The position numbers and the translations under genes were made by a program. The notes under the pieces were generated by a model, which was not told the DNA's origin, ran no database searches, and saw only the letters and a program-made list of their open reading frames with translations. This document shows, one piece after another, positions 1 through 12,920 of a DNA stretch of 64,000 nt (positions are counted from its first letter, which is position 1; each line of letters starts with the position of its first letter). The DNA comes from Phoebastria nigripes. Its lineage: Eukaryota > Chordata > Aves > Procellariiformes > Diomedeidae. The stretch lies in contig JAYKAV010001000.1 in the NCBI GenBank assembly GCA_035582835.1, positions 3,388,856 to 3,452,855 of the forward strand. Reading direction: 5' to 3'.

Positions 1-2820
1 GATGATAGGAATGTGTGCCTCGCACATAAATTCCTACTTTCTGCTGTTTCCTATTGCCCAATGAAAATCTCTCACAAATATAAATATGCACATACACACT
101 TTTTTCCCAAATTTAATCTCAACAATGTTTTGAGCTGCTGCAGCAGAGAGTTAATTCAGAAAATGAAAGTGAATACAAAGGAAATAAAATTCTACATTCT
201 GATCCCTGTGCTCCTAGTTTTATCTACCATCCAGTCAAAACCAGTTGCCCCCACTACTGCTGTGAGAAGCAAAGCTGGGATAATGGTAGTCCTTCCCCAT
301 TGACTGCAGTTCTTAGTGTGTTTACAACTCACGCTAGAGGGAAAAAGTTTTGCAAAAGTCTATGCCATTATAGCTATTGCTTTCTGAAATGAAAGGTTAA
401 GGGCTCTTACTTTCTTCCTATAAATCACTCCTTTTAACTCTTCTCCAGCATAATTGTTTTCTTTACCTTTTCTACCACTCAGCAGTAGGGAAAGTTTTGG
501 ACAGTATCTGCAAGCCTTCTGGAAAATCAGCAAATTCTACAAAAATGTTTTTACTGGAAACTGAAAGTATAAAATGTTCAATGAACTTCAAAGGATCATC
601 CACAAAAACATATACATAACTGCCATGTATCTAAAAATGCAAAAAAAAAAAAAGTGTTGTATCAGTGCTACATTTGAAAAGGGGAATTTTCAACTCAAAA
701 ATTCTTTTTATTTACTTTTTTATTAGATTGGGATAACATTTTCAAAGCTGTTTCACTAACACAGGATATTAAATCTGGAAATAGGAACTAAGTAATCGGG
801 AGGCTAAATTTCACTGTTTAGAAAAAAAAAAAAGTTATTTGAAGAAAACTGAGTGGCTCCTGGAAGAAAGTTTCTTTATGCATAGTGGGGACACTTTTAT
901 TATGGGATAAATGCTGTTTTCCTACATGTTCACTGACCTTGGTGGGACTGCAAGAGTGCTACTGAATTCTTCAGGAGATTATTTTATTGTTATATTGATG
1001 TTATCCATAAGAGCTGTATATATAAAAGGTTAGATTCTAACATCTGTACTGTGATTATTCTCTGTCCTTATCTATGTAAGTTAGGAAGTCAATATGGGGG
1101 TAGAAACAGGAGGAGGAGGAAAGGGTCATCATTTCAGAGTATAGCAGGTATTTAGAAGATGGCAATAGTATTAAAAATGAGAGTGCAAGAAACAGAGCAG
1201 AACGCCTGCCTTTGAAGGAATAGNATCTACACGGCACGCTGCAGTTTTTTGTTTTTTAAAACTAACATGTCAGAGTACTAGCAGTGGGGGAAAAAAGAAA
1301 TGGAGGCAGTCTGGGGAATTTTGTCTTTCTGCAGTACACTTTCAAAATAGAGATGAAAACATTGCTGAGTTCCACAAACCAAATACACTCCTGCTAAATC
1401 AGCAGAATTGCATCATGATCTAGTCATCCCTGCAATTTGGACTACATAACATTGAGTTCAAGGTGCTCATATATCAGGGAATAGATATGTCACCCTTGGA
1501 AGATACTGGCATGTCAGCTAGTTTGCTTCAGGGTCACAAGTTGACATGGAACACTATTTGGAAGGCCTTCCTTTGGCAAACTCCCTCCTGAGTATGGGAG
1601 TTCAAGAGGAAATATTAATAAATGCATATACTAGAGAGGGCAGGGCATACTCTGCTGTTCCACAAAATAAGAAATAAAGGGGGATCTATCAATTGCTGAG
1701 AAAGCACGTTTTGGGAGACTTCACTTTTGATGTTTTCATTTCTGCNCATAGTAGGATACAAAGATTAATTCTAGACACCTTGCCAAAATTACATATATGT
1801 GCTTTAGAAAGCATATGCTACTACAGAGGCTAATCATAGTATATAACTCTATGCAATGTTATATACCACTTTAGGCATCATATAAATAATGCTTCCTTTA
1901 AGCAAAACTTACTGATATTCGTTGGAACATATGCTGAGGAGAAAGGATGTGGCTGAAATAGAAGTTTTAAGGTTCTGAAGGTAAAATTTATAGAGTAGGA
2001 TCTATTCAGACAAGACAGTAAGTGTGATGGACAGAGCTTTTGCTGTGACTTGGGATAGAATTTAACTTAAAGCAGGATGCAGCTTGGGGTATATGGCCAT
2101 GCTCATATAAGAGTGAACCCAATGCCCAGATTATCTCTGTTACTACGTTATGTTGCTCTTGAAAGCAAAGTGGAGGAAGAAAGTAGATATGGTTCCACCA
2201 TCTTTTAATCAGTTTATTTCTTAGGACCAACCAAACCAGTGTCAGGGACTTCTGCTGTGTGACCTTTCTCTGATACGTAAACTGGAATTGCAACTTCCTG
2301 TGCAAACTTCCATCCCAGTGCACATACGTAACATTGCCATCTGTGTCAATGGGCTTTGACCCACCTGTACGCTGCATACTGACCTTTTTCACAAGCTGAC
2401 TATAAAGAAATTAAAATTGCCTGTGTATTCAGTTCTTCTGGCCCCTTGTATGGGTCAAGATAAGTTTAATGGCTGCAGCATGCTAAGCTCAGGTTCTGCA
2501 AAGGGAGTGTAATGCCAGCAGGGGAAGAATGGTGGAAAACATTTAGCAGTAATTGAAACACAGTTGGCTTATGCATTTCAAGACAAATTAAAGGTGTTCT
2601 GATAGCATCTGGAGGTCCTCTTAGGAGCTCCTAGAATCTCTGAAAAATAAATCTAAGTAAACTCTAGGCTTTAAGCTTTCTCTGCAGTGGAATATAGAAG
2701 CATAGTGTGTTAAAGACAGCAGGTATTTTCATAGTTCTCTCATTTTTATCCTGTGTGTATCACATTATACAGCTGTCTGCAGTTGGTGACATGAGCAGAA
2801 TATATTGAGTATATTTTCTT

Positions 2821-2873
2821 AGAATCATAAAATCATTAAGGTTGGAAAAGACCTCTAAGATCATCGAGTCCAA
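2821..2873 (-). mobile_element. CR1 LINE 3'-end fragment
   Basis: The stretch begins AGAATCATAAAATCATTAAG and continues through GGTTGGAAAAGACCTCTAAG and ATCATCGAGTCCAA. This is the reverse complement of the well-known 3' terminus of avian CR1 non-LTR retrotransposons. Because the tail copies of ATTCTATG sit at the left end, the element is read on the minus strand. Only about 53 bases remain, a typical 5'-truncated copy. Recognised from memory of the family. Confidence 0.85.
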
Positions 2874-5800
2874 AGAAGCATTTTATGTTAACATATTCTA
2901 ACTTATCACTACCTTTTAAATCATATTGTTTTCATACTTGCTAGAAAGTATTTAATGCTAATTTAATATGCAGATTTCTAAATATCATTGCTCTTCTTAA
3001 ATCCTGATTCACACTACAATATCTTGATGGTGTAATAATCTAGATTAGGACCTGATATTTACTCTGCTTGGCTTTCCAGTTAAATGAGTTTTATGAGATT
3101 TTTGCCCTCTTTCAGCTGCTTTTCAAGTTGTCAGCTTTCACACCACTGTCCAACTTCTACCAAAGTGATGAAGGTAGGGTTTTTTTTTTTCGTACTGTAT
3201 TTGTGACAGTAAGTGATCAGATGCCACAAGTGCTCAAATTCCAGACAGGCTGGACTTCATTGGTTTTACTGCTCGCAGAGTGCATGTTTGATAGTAACTA
3301 TGTTTTCTTCTCATACCAACAAAATGCCTAATATGAACACAGCTGTACTAAGTGTGGAAGTATAGCTAATATAACTTGCAAAATTACTATGTGGTATAAC
3401 AGCTCAGCCTGCCTTTCTAACAGACCAAGCCTTGCCAGGACTAAATCTTCACTAATGATGTAACCTTTGCTAATGAGGCTTCAAAAATATCTAGCCAAAT
3501 AGTGCAAGATCTTACATTAATAATAGTGAATAATCTGAGGTAGCTAACAGTTCATTATGGTGTGGCAGAAGCTTGATGGAGTGCTGACAAATGGGTAGCA
3601 AAAAAGANATACAATGTTTCCAGAAAATGTGAAGTGGTGACATTGTTTTCTATTGTGGATTTGACTCAGAAGATTGGAACTTGACTTCTGGCCTTCATAT
3701 CCAACACTTGTTGGCAGCATATCACTGTGTAAATAAATCTATTTAGTTCTTTTATTCTGGTTAGTTTCCCAGATCATGTCAAAGTACATGAAATACACGT
3801 TAAAAGGAAAATACCTTTTATCTTAATAATAACAATAAAAAATGCTTTAAATATTCTTCAGTCTGACACATATAAAATGAAGAAACATGTATTTGATATG
3901 GTTATATTTAGTTTAAACAAACACTCGTACTTTCTGTGGGAAAGGTTATCTGTATCATAACACAGCTGAATATTTCTGCTTTGTATGATGCTGAGAGATT
4001 AGNTGTTCTTGCATGGCATACTTGAATCTATCCTGGCTTACATTTTGAACCCTTGACACCCCCTCCCCCTTGTAAAAAGAATGCTGGAAAAATACAGAAG
4101 AAATAAAAGTTGTATTTTGAGGGAAAATCAGAGTTATGAGATGTGATTCAGAGATTTTGATGACAGATGGGCAGATAGAGTTCACTTGTAGGCATTTTCT
4201 TGCACTATAAGTTGTAATACAAACATTCGCAATCTCGTAAGTTTCTACTATAGAGCGATATATTAATTACAGGATGTGAGCATGTTCACTTGTAACTTGA
4301 CAGATGACATAGAGCNAAGGATGATGATTGTAACAAATCAATACAGAGAGTTAAAATAAGATGATAGCAAGTAATATAATGCTCACAAAGTCTTTGTCTT
4401 GATGCCTCCACATTCCCTTGAAAGCCTAAGAGGATTTGCCTCTGTTCTTGTATGTTCAAACTCTGACTTACATTTGGAGATTTACGTTATGGCCATCGTG
4501 TGTGGGAGAAATTTGTTAGTATGACAAATACATTCTTTGAAACATCACTGAGTTGTTACCCAAGAAGTTACTAATTTGTATTGTGAGCTGTTCCATTTGT
4601 AGGGGCTGTAAGCACAATGTAGCCAGAAAACTCTGGATGTGTTAAACTGGAGAGCGCTATTCAATAGAGTGGGAAGTGATTACATTTATCGTAATCTCAT
4701 CTTCCTGTGTAAGCTATATGAAAACATTCCCTCCATCCCTCATGAGTAATTTACAGATGTGCAGTATATTTTACCTCTCTAGTAATGAAATTTTTTCAGA
4801 TCTTACTGTGGATGAAATTAAATTGCGGTCACTGGAAGGGAGACCACGTTCAGGTTGTATGAAGTCCAAAACCTTATTATTTAGTAATCTGTAAGTTCTT
4901 CAATTGTGTTTTTAAAGAGTATTACTTGCCTGGAGCATAATTTAAATAGGAAAGAGGTGCAAATGCTACCACTGTTCTCTATTTCTCAAGTGATGAACCT
5001 ACTGCGGATTTGCACCACCTTGAACAGAAGTCTTAGAATATAGAGAGAGCATATATGGTCTATCCTGTACAATGTCTTGCTCTAGCTTAGAAAGTCCCTT
5101 CTCACTGCGTAGACTCTCATATGCTATTCTCCAAATTGGAACTTGCCTGCAAAATCCCCATACAAGGGTTAGTGGGGTAAAGTGAAAACCTGGATGTTGA
5201 CAATGATTTTAATTTCCTGCTGTGCATATCCAGATATACATGTCAGTGGTCCCTCCTATTTCTTCACAAGTTCTCCTGTTTCCCTTTTATCTAGTCAGGC
5301 TTTTCAGTAACATGTAGAGGATAAGAGAAGCAAAATATGATGGATTGTGCAGTAACTGAGGGAGTTAATTCATAGCCACTTAAATGTATGGCTTTAAGAT
5401 ATATTATTCCCATTCTTATCCTTTACTTAATTCCTGTAGAGAATTAAGGCTATGTGCACAGTTAATAGATTAAATTACAGGTAGCAATCTCTTTCCAGTT
5501 GAGAGATTCAAAGACTTGAGCAATTAGTCTGTCTGTTAGGTTCAAATCACTAAAGCCATGGAGATTCTATCACAGGCTTTGTTAGAAATTCTCCTGAAAA
5601 TGGAAAAGGTTTAAAGCAGTTCTCTTGCCCATGTTTCAGTAAAGGAATACAATAAAATAGAACTTTTCCTGAGGACTATCAACAAGTACCAAGGGAGCTC
5701 CCTGAAGATCTGATGCCTGACAAATTGCATCTGTGTTGATGGAGATCAAACAGGATTAATGCTCAAAACTACTGACGAAAATTGTAAAATAGCTTAACAC

Positions 5801-6861
5801 TTTCAGCCCTTCTCTACCAACTATTGAAACCTGTGGGAGATTTTCCATGAATTATAGCTCAGGATGTTGGCAGATATGAACAGAAGAATTATGACAGCAG
5901 TTTCCATTCTCTCACCACTGCACCATCATCAGAGGGACAGAAATATTAATTTTAAATGCAATGTAAGAGTTAGCCTGGGAGATCCATTTGGCTATAGCTC
6001 AGCTATTCATGCTTGGGCCCCAAATCTTTCTGCATGTCTGCTGTGTAGACAGTAAAGGGCTGTGCTCCCACAGCATGCATGGAGTATGAATGTTTCCTGC
6101 CATTCACACAATTCTAATATCATGGGAATTCCAAGGCCTTTTATAAGCTGGAATCAGTTCTGTGTAAGTTCATATGTGTAACTCTGTTTATACAGAAGCA
6201 TAAGCATATGAAGATCTGTTTCTTGGGAAGATGAAACATAGGCTAGACTTTCAGCAAATGGGGAAGGCCTGACACAGTTTCTTCATGAGGACAGGGATAT
6301 AACAGAAGAAATAACCTAATCTTTTCCCAAACCAGAGAGAGGTCTTCTGGCTAAAATGGATCTCTCCTAATGAAGGTCTTATGCACACCAAGCATGAAAA
6401 TTACTCCTTACAGCCAGCAGAGGAATACAATGAAAGGCAGCAGATGCTCTTCTGTGCCTCGGGATATAAAGTAACAAAGAAGAAATGGTAGGATCCAGAG
6501 GAAACAGAAGCCTAGTCTTACTAAAAAACAGTGGAGAAAAATCAGTAAGGCTTCTCTGTAAGTAATGCTGATGTGGGCACCTCATGAAAAATGAAGCGTG
6601 CATAAGTGAATCTGTGTGTAAGCCAGTGGTGATGGCAGGGGATTCTTCTGTTTAAATATGTAGCTGGTGAATGTGAAATGCTTTCCAAAACCACCTTGTG
6701 AGGATTGATTCTCAGTACTGTAATTCACTACTTCTCAACAAATACAGTATGTCAGCTAGGAAAAAAAAAAAGCTGTATTTCTAAGATCCTGTATCTGTGC
6801 TTCATAGTAAATGAATGTATTCTGGTACTTCTCTCTGCTGATGTCTATCTTGCTAAAACGT

Positions 6862-6901
6862 GGTTGTTTTGGGTTTGTTTGTTTGTTTGTTTATTTGTTT
6901 T
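6862..6901. repeat. (TTTG)n simple repeat
   Basis: About 40 bases of GTTT units, with one TTTA interruption near the right end. It is a simple tetranucleotide repeat in intergenic DNA with no evident function. Confidence 0.85.
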
Positions 6902-7225
6902 CCTAGACAGCGACTTTGAGAATATGATCCCTTTCTGGGGTCATATGCTTCTGGTTTGCATATTGCATCAAGCAAACAAACCATCCTCCTTCTTAGATCC
7001 ATTCACAGCCTCTCCGTTACTGTCCGTCACCTCTGAATGGTACTGAATGGTTAAATCCTTCCTCCAATAACATCAACACAGCAGGATCTGTGCCTTTTTA
7101 GTTAATTACCTCAATTAAAATATTCACATTTTTCTATGCCACTCCTCATGCTTCAGAAGAGGGTTTTGCACACCTGCAAAGCTCTGTTATTTTCATTCAA
7201 ATCCCAGTAAACTTTTTGCGTCCCC

Positions 7226-7248
7226 TCCCCCCCCCCCCCTTTTTTTTT
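7226..7248. repeat. Adjacent poly-C and poly-T tracts
   Basis: A run of roughly 14 C is followed directly by about 9 T. It is low-complexity sequence; the true length is uncertain because such runs are often misread. Confidence 0.85.
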
Positions 7249-10200
7249 GTCATGCCTACAAAACAGAGGATAACTATCAGGATGTCAACATACTGTAACT
7301 ACTTCCTATATTGCTAGCTTTTATTGTCTTGCCACTTTCTTTTGTCTGTATTCTTTTCTCTCTCCCATATTATACAAAAGTCTCTGTGGGGCAGGAAGTG
7401 TCCTTCTAACTTTATGTTCACTGAACAACTGGCATACTGAAGCCCTGGCATATGATTACGATTTATAGGCTTGGGTGCATTTAATAAAAGAAGCATTACC
7501 TGTGTAACTTAGCCTGGTGCGAAACTGGACTTGATACTATTAAGGCTATGTAAAGGGGTTATGATCAAACAAAGATCTCTGAAAATCCAATTGACATGTT
7601 TTTACCTAATACACTTTAGTGCCTTTTAATTTGAAGAGGTGGTCAGTTGCAGTTTGTATAGAAGAAAAAACTAAATTCAGTCTTCCATCACAGAAACTGA
7701 GCCAACTGTGTGTGGGCTGCATATGTACACCCTAGCCAGGGGGTTTGCTTGTAGGTAACTTCACTGCCTTTCCCTGTATGTTGTCTCAGATGTGACATCA
7801 AAAGGATGAGAAGTTGTCCATCAGCATTCTAATGTCCTGGCTGTTCAGCAGGGTTACTCCATGGATTACAGTCATGAAGAATTGGATTTTTCCTAGTCCT
7901 CTTGTAGGTACTGTGAGGGTAGTGAATCAAACATATCAGTCTTTTTATGCACACATGAAGACAAGGAAAAATTGCAATTGGGGAAGTGCAGAGACTATTT
8001 CATCTTCCCCCAGGACATACAGAATCTGCTCTTGGGAATAGAGACACAGGATTTCAGGTCCTATTTCGCTTTTCTTGTTATTTGTCTGAATTCAGGGTAT
8101 CCTAGAATATGGAAGATTGGTACTGTTTGTATTAATTATGTACAAAAGGAGACATTAGAAAGGGTATTCCAAGATTATGCTTGTCTAGATTAATTTTGGT
8201 AGATTACTAACATAGTATAATGCATACATTACTCATAGTTTATGTTGTAGATAATATAATCCTTTTGATGTAGGAAATAACATCTGTCAGATCTCCAAAA
8301 CAGTACATGATATTTTTCCATTAGCCTTGTAACTTGTCTGTATGGGTAATAATATGTAGTTAGAGCACATGGTCTAAGCTAATCTCTGCTGGTGCACAAA
8401 TAAAAAAAATGCATACAGCAACTGATCTGAAAGGCAGAGGAACCAGCATGTCTTAGCCTACTGGCAGAAATTAGTTAGTTGTATAGTGGTTTAACATTCT
8501 TAAGTCAGATCGCAATATTTACATCTCAGCGTCATTGCAACTGCAGTTCAAAACTCAAGGTAAAAAAAAACATGATAAACTGGGAATGGCTTGGAAAAGT
8601 GCCTCACTTGGACCAAGAATTTTAGGGGCAAGATTAATTTTTTGCTTGCTTTTTTCCTCCATCAGCACAAGAGATTGCGATTTATAACCTCCCTGCTTAA
8701 TTTTTATTGATAACTTGTAGAGATTTATCTCCTTTCTAGGCTACAGTCTTTTCGCCATCCTCTTTGGGGTAAGCAGGTTTTGAGGATAGTATTTTACATA
8801 TGGTTACAGGTTTGACACATGCAAGCTCAAGCTGCTGAGACCATGTATTTAGCAGTACTGACATAAACAGGTGTCCCCTTGCCACCCAGTTCTCACTTGT
8901 GTTGGTTGTCAGTCCGTACTGTATAAAATCATGTTAAAAGAAGTTTTGCATAGTAAAAGGATTTTGTTATGGTTTCATTAAGCACCANGCTATAACAAAG
9001 TTATAAAACCAGAAAGCTAATATTATAAATGAAATTTAAAATAGTTTGTGAGGATTTATGATAAGCATGTACATACTTCAGAAGGCCTCTGGCACTAATA
9101 AGCCCCAGTGTCTATCCCCTAACTAGATTAAATTCATTTCCATTAGAATTCAGCAGGTGCAGCAGCCATGGGTTGTTTTTCATTCCCAGGGGGGTACTTT
9201 CTCCTTGATAGAAACTCCAGATACCCTTTTGCTTTTCAATGTCTGATTGTTAGACAGCAATCAGGAAGGTGACAATAAAATTGGGAGCTTATGGTAAACA
9301 CCAGTTAAAAAAAGGAGGAAAAAGTTAAAGTGGCCATGGCTTAAAGTAGTTTCTTAATGGACTTCCTAACTAAGGAGAAAAAGGAACCCTGAAAAACACA
9401 ATGCACAATTCGAAAAGTTGAACCTGACTAGTGGAATGAAACTTTTCAAGCGAGAGCAGTCATTGTAAAAGGAAGCTAAATTGTCAAAATGAAATTGGAA
9501 ATGGGGAGAGGTAGCAGATTTAGCAGTTGGAATCAGGAAGTTCTTTCCTGTTTTCCAGGAATACACTGAAACTTGTCTCTGCCTCAAAAAAAACCTCCAC
9601 AACAAAAAACCAAAACTTTGGATGCAGCACTATAGGAACTCTACAGTCAATGATGAGGAGAATTTTGATAGGGTAAATTAGAGTTCATTCAAAAAATCCA
9701 ACTAATTCCTTGCTAAAAGTAGTTTTACAACTGCTTTGATGTGCAGCTGGGGAAGATTCTGCTTTGGCTAGTTACCAGGATAGGTCACATTCCAGGGCTT
9801 CCCATTGTAATACACTTCTAAGGACCGTTTATTGGAAGTTCATGGATGAAATTTATTGATTGTGAAAATTATTGTCTGCAATGTGATGACTAAAGGGACA
9901 GACATGTTTGTTGAAACTATTGGAGTCAACTTGTTTGAAATTGGTCCCTGAATAGTGTAGTTTAGGATACATACAGAAATGATTGATTTTATTGCTATGG
10001 CAGTAACTTTCCCTACCACCCGTCCAAACTTTCTAAACGTGTAGGATGCCCAACAGCAAGACTAGTTCTGCAGCAAGAAATTCCCATGTTCTAGAACTTA
10101 TGTTCTTCTGAACAAACTAGGGATTTTTTCCATTACCACTCTTTTCACAAATTTTTAAGGAAGCACGTGTTACAATAATATATTAAGAAACAGCAAGATT

Positions 10201-10939
10201 GAGACTGTGGCAGGCCTCTGCTTGATATGCTATACCTTCATTTGCATATTATTTAAAATAAGAAGATGGTGATATTGTAGGTTTCCCTCATAACTGTATA
10301 TAAGGCCATGCAGGCAGACAGGATTATAGTATTTTATCATGTCTTGAAGTGCCTCCCTGGGGTGTGCCTGTTGGAATCCAATCCTAGCCTGCAGGATCCC
10401 TGTGGTAATGGATGCACTATGCAATGCTTCTCCTTATCCCCACTGGGCCAGCCAGGGCAGGATTTGCTCCATAATTATGAAAAAGGATGTGTATTTCACT
10501 GTGCAGATGTTCAAATTATGTGCTTGCTTTCTTTCATTTAGAGAGAAATAAACTTTTTAGCAGTATGACAATGAACACAGGCACAGCTTGCAAAGGATTT
10601 CTGTTTAACGTCTTATTGAATGTTGTTACCATGTCACCCAAAAATACTTTGGAAGATGATATCTTTATGCAGCTGACAAGCTATAAATTTTCTCTTAGGC
10701 AGCTCTGTAAACGTGTGATCTTCCCAAGAGCTTTTCATTTTAAGCAAATGCGCAAAATAATCAAAACAAGTATGGATTTATTTATAACTACCTAAGAGAT
10801 TTTACATTTAATTTTGGGCTTACTTTGGTGTATGTTCTTAATCTTTAATGAATCAAGTCTAATAATTTTTAAAAAACGAGAGTCTTTCACCTTCGCCAGG
10901 GAGCTGTCCTTTCCACACAACTGAGAGAAATGGGGAAAG

Positions 10940-11034
10940 AAAAAAACAAAAAACAAAACCCAAACCAAACAAAAAACCCCAAACAAACCCAAACCCCAAA
11001 CAAACACAACCCCAAAAACCAAACCAACAAACAA
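10940..11034. repeat. A/C-only low-complexity tract
   Basis: Ninety-five consecutive bases contain only A and C, as irregular blocks such as AAACCCC and CAAACAAAC. The minus strand is therefore pure G/T, with several GGG or GGGG runs separated by T-rich loops. It is not a clean microsatellite. The minus-strand reading frames rich in Phe, Val and Gly here are artefacts of this composition. Confidence 0.9.
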
Positions 11035-12125
11035 TAACAGGAATTAAAAAACTGACATCTTTAGTAGGGAAAATTATGGTGACATTATTGATGGTCAGTG
11101 TCACCATGCTAATTGGGATGGCCAAGCTATTCTTGTCATATTACATTCTTTGAATGATCCTGTTGCAAACCAGGCTGTGTTTAAAATATTTTTTTTTCCT
11201 TTGAGACCAGGAATGATAACACTATTATAATGACCTCACTGAATAAAAGGAAGCCTGTGACTCAAAGCTTTCCTGTGCAGTGCCAGTAATCTAGGGGGAG
11301 GGCTGGAAACAAGAGGTGCTACAATGGTAAATGATATTACAGTAGGAAGGAAAAAAGACATGTGCAGTATGAAACAGGCATTCATATCAAAGTACATTAT
11401 AATGCCTGAAGCTTTCTCTGTACTCAGGTGTGAAAANCAGAATGTTGTCTTTTGTAATTTTCCCTCTTCTCTGGTAAATCAGAAGTGTCAGGGATAATGC
11501 ACGTAATCAGATTTCTTTGTGGCCGACAGCTTCTTCAGTGAGGCGCCCCCTCCAATTTTATAATCCTCATTACACTCTGTGGTGTCTGCTCAGACTAACT
11601 CCCAGTAAAATTACTAGGAATGTTGCATGACAAAGGATACCTGATAATAAATATCCTTACTTTGTACTGTTTCCAGAACACCTAATGTAAGGTGTTATAT
11701 TTAGCCAGTACATGATTTGCTGATGTATTTCTGGTGATAAGACTTTGTGACAGTGATAATGATTTTTAAATGCATTTTAAACATAAATAGGAATGTGAAT
11801 AAAGTGGACCCTTACTGTACTGTATGATCTTGCTGCATTTATATCTTGGTGACCACCAGAACTCTGCTGAAAAATTACTAACAAGAGGAAGAATCAAGAC
11901 TTCCCAGTCACCCTTCATTTAAAGCTGAATGCAAACCTTGCTGCTTTGTCCAAGCTTCTCCACAGTAGTGCTCTCATTCTTACTGATTCATGCAGAAAAT
12001 GAAAACCAGGAGACTTTTTGTCCCTGTTTGTATGGATAGAGGAAGAAGAGAGGAAAAAAAGAGTGGAAGCATGACCCTTTTCTTCGGAGGTGTTCTCAAA
12101 ATGCTCTTTCTCCGGCAAACGTTTG

Positions 12126-12159
12126 TGACTGTGCTCAGTCACAGGCCTGAGCACAGTCA
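12126..12159. repeat. Perfect 13-bp inverted repeat (hairpin)
   Basis: TGACTGTGCTCAG at 12126-12138 is matched exactly by CTGAGCACAGTCA at 12147-12159 across an 8-base loop. There is no coding context. It could form a cruciform, or a stem-loop if transcribed. The arms are too short for a canonical miRNA precursor. Confidence 0.9.
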
Positions 12160-12834
12160 ATAAGTAAAGGCTGAACAGGGGAACAATGAAACATTCATGT
12201 GTACTGAGAGAGCTAGAACAGTAGGAACTGGTAGACGTGGCAGGATCTGAGCAAGGTGTTAATCATGTGCCTCAGGAGATTGGTTGCAAGTATAGAATTG
12301 GGGATTAGTGTATGTTTTCTCATCAGAAAACTTGAAGAGCAGCCATTAATCTCTGTCAGAGGTACCTCACAAAAGCAAAAAAAGGAATTTGTAAGCAAGG
12401 AAAGTGTTGCCACTCTCCTTTTCTCTCCAAAATGTTCAAGGCAACTATTTCGTAAATAAATAGGCTTATGCCAAAGACATACCTAAATCCTATACGGGTC
12501 TCCTCCTGATTGAAACATTTTAGGAAAGCTCAAAATGTTGGCTGTTTGCCTGAACCATGAGTAACAATATAATGAAACAAACTGTAAGAATTTAGGTAGG
12601 AACTACCTATAATGCGTTTGGTATGGGACTATGTTTGTATACCTCTTGGAAAACTAACTTATTTGTGCCAGCTACAGGTGTTTGCATACACTGTTTGCTG
12701 TTTGTTTCTGTATTAAACTAAAGATGTGTTGAGTTTGGTTCAGAACTTTTAATATAATGTTTAGGCTTTGGCTATATTTGTGTATACAGATTATCTGTCA
12801 AACTAATTCAGATCTGGTAATAGTCTCTGACTTT

Positions 12835-12920
12835 ACCAAAAAACAAAAACAAACAAAAAAAACACCAAACAAAAAACCCAAACCCAAAAAACCCACCCAA
12901 ACAAACAAAAAACCCACAAC
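12835..12920. repeat. Second A/C-only low-complexity tract
   Basis: About 86 bases of only A and C, with the same irregular AAAC and AAACCC texture and the same strand polarity as the tract 1.9 kb to the left. No coding or RNA feature is attached. Confidence 0.9.

Noticed and set aside
2006..2392. 128-codon minus-strand frame in intergenic DNA
   Set aside because: A few frames of this length are expected by chance in 64 kb at this composition. No domain, splice context or recognisable homology was seen.
10792..11125. Minus-strand frames with Phe/Val/Gly/Leu-rich, membrane-like segments
   Set aside because: The hydrophobic stretch is simply the translation of the A/C-only tract read as G/T.
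11577..11650. Possible ancient repeat piece with an ACTCCCAGTAAAATTAC-like block
   Set aside because: Weakly reminiscent of a palindromic sauropsid repeat, but too diverged to define ends or family.
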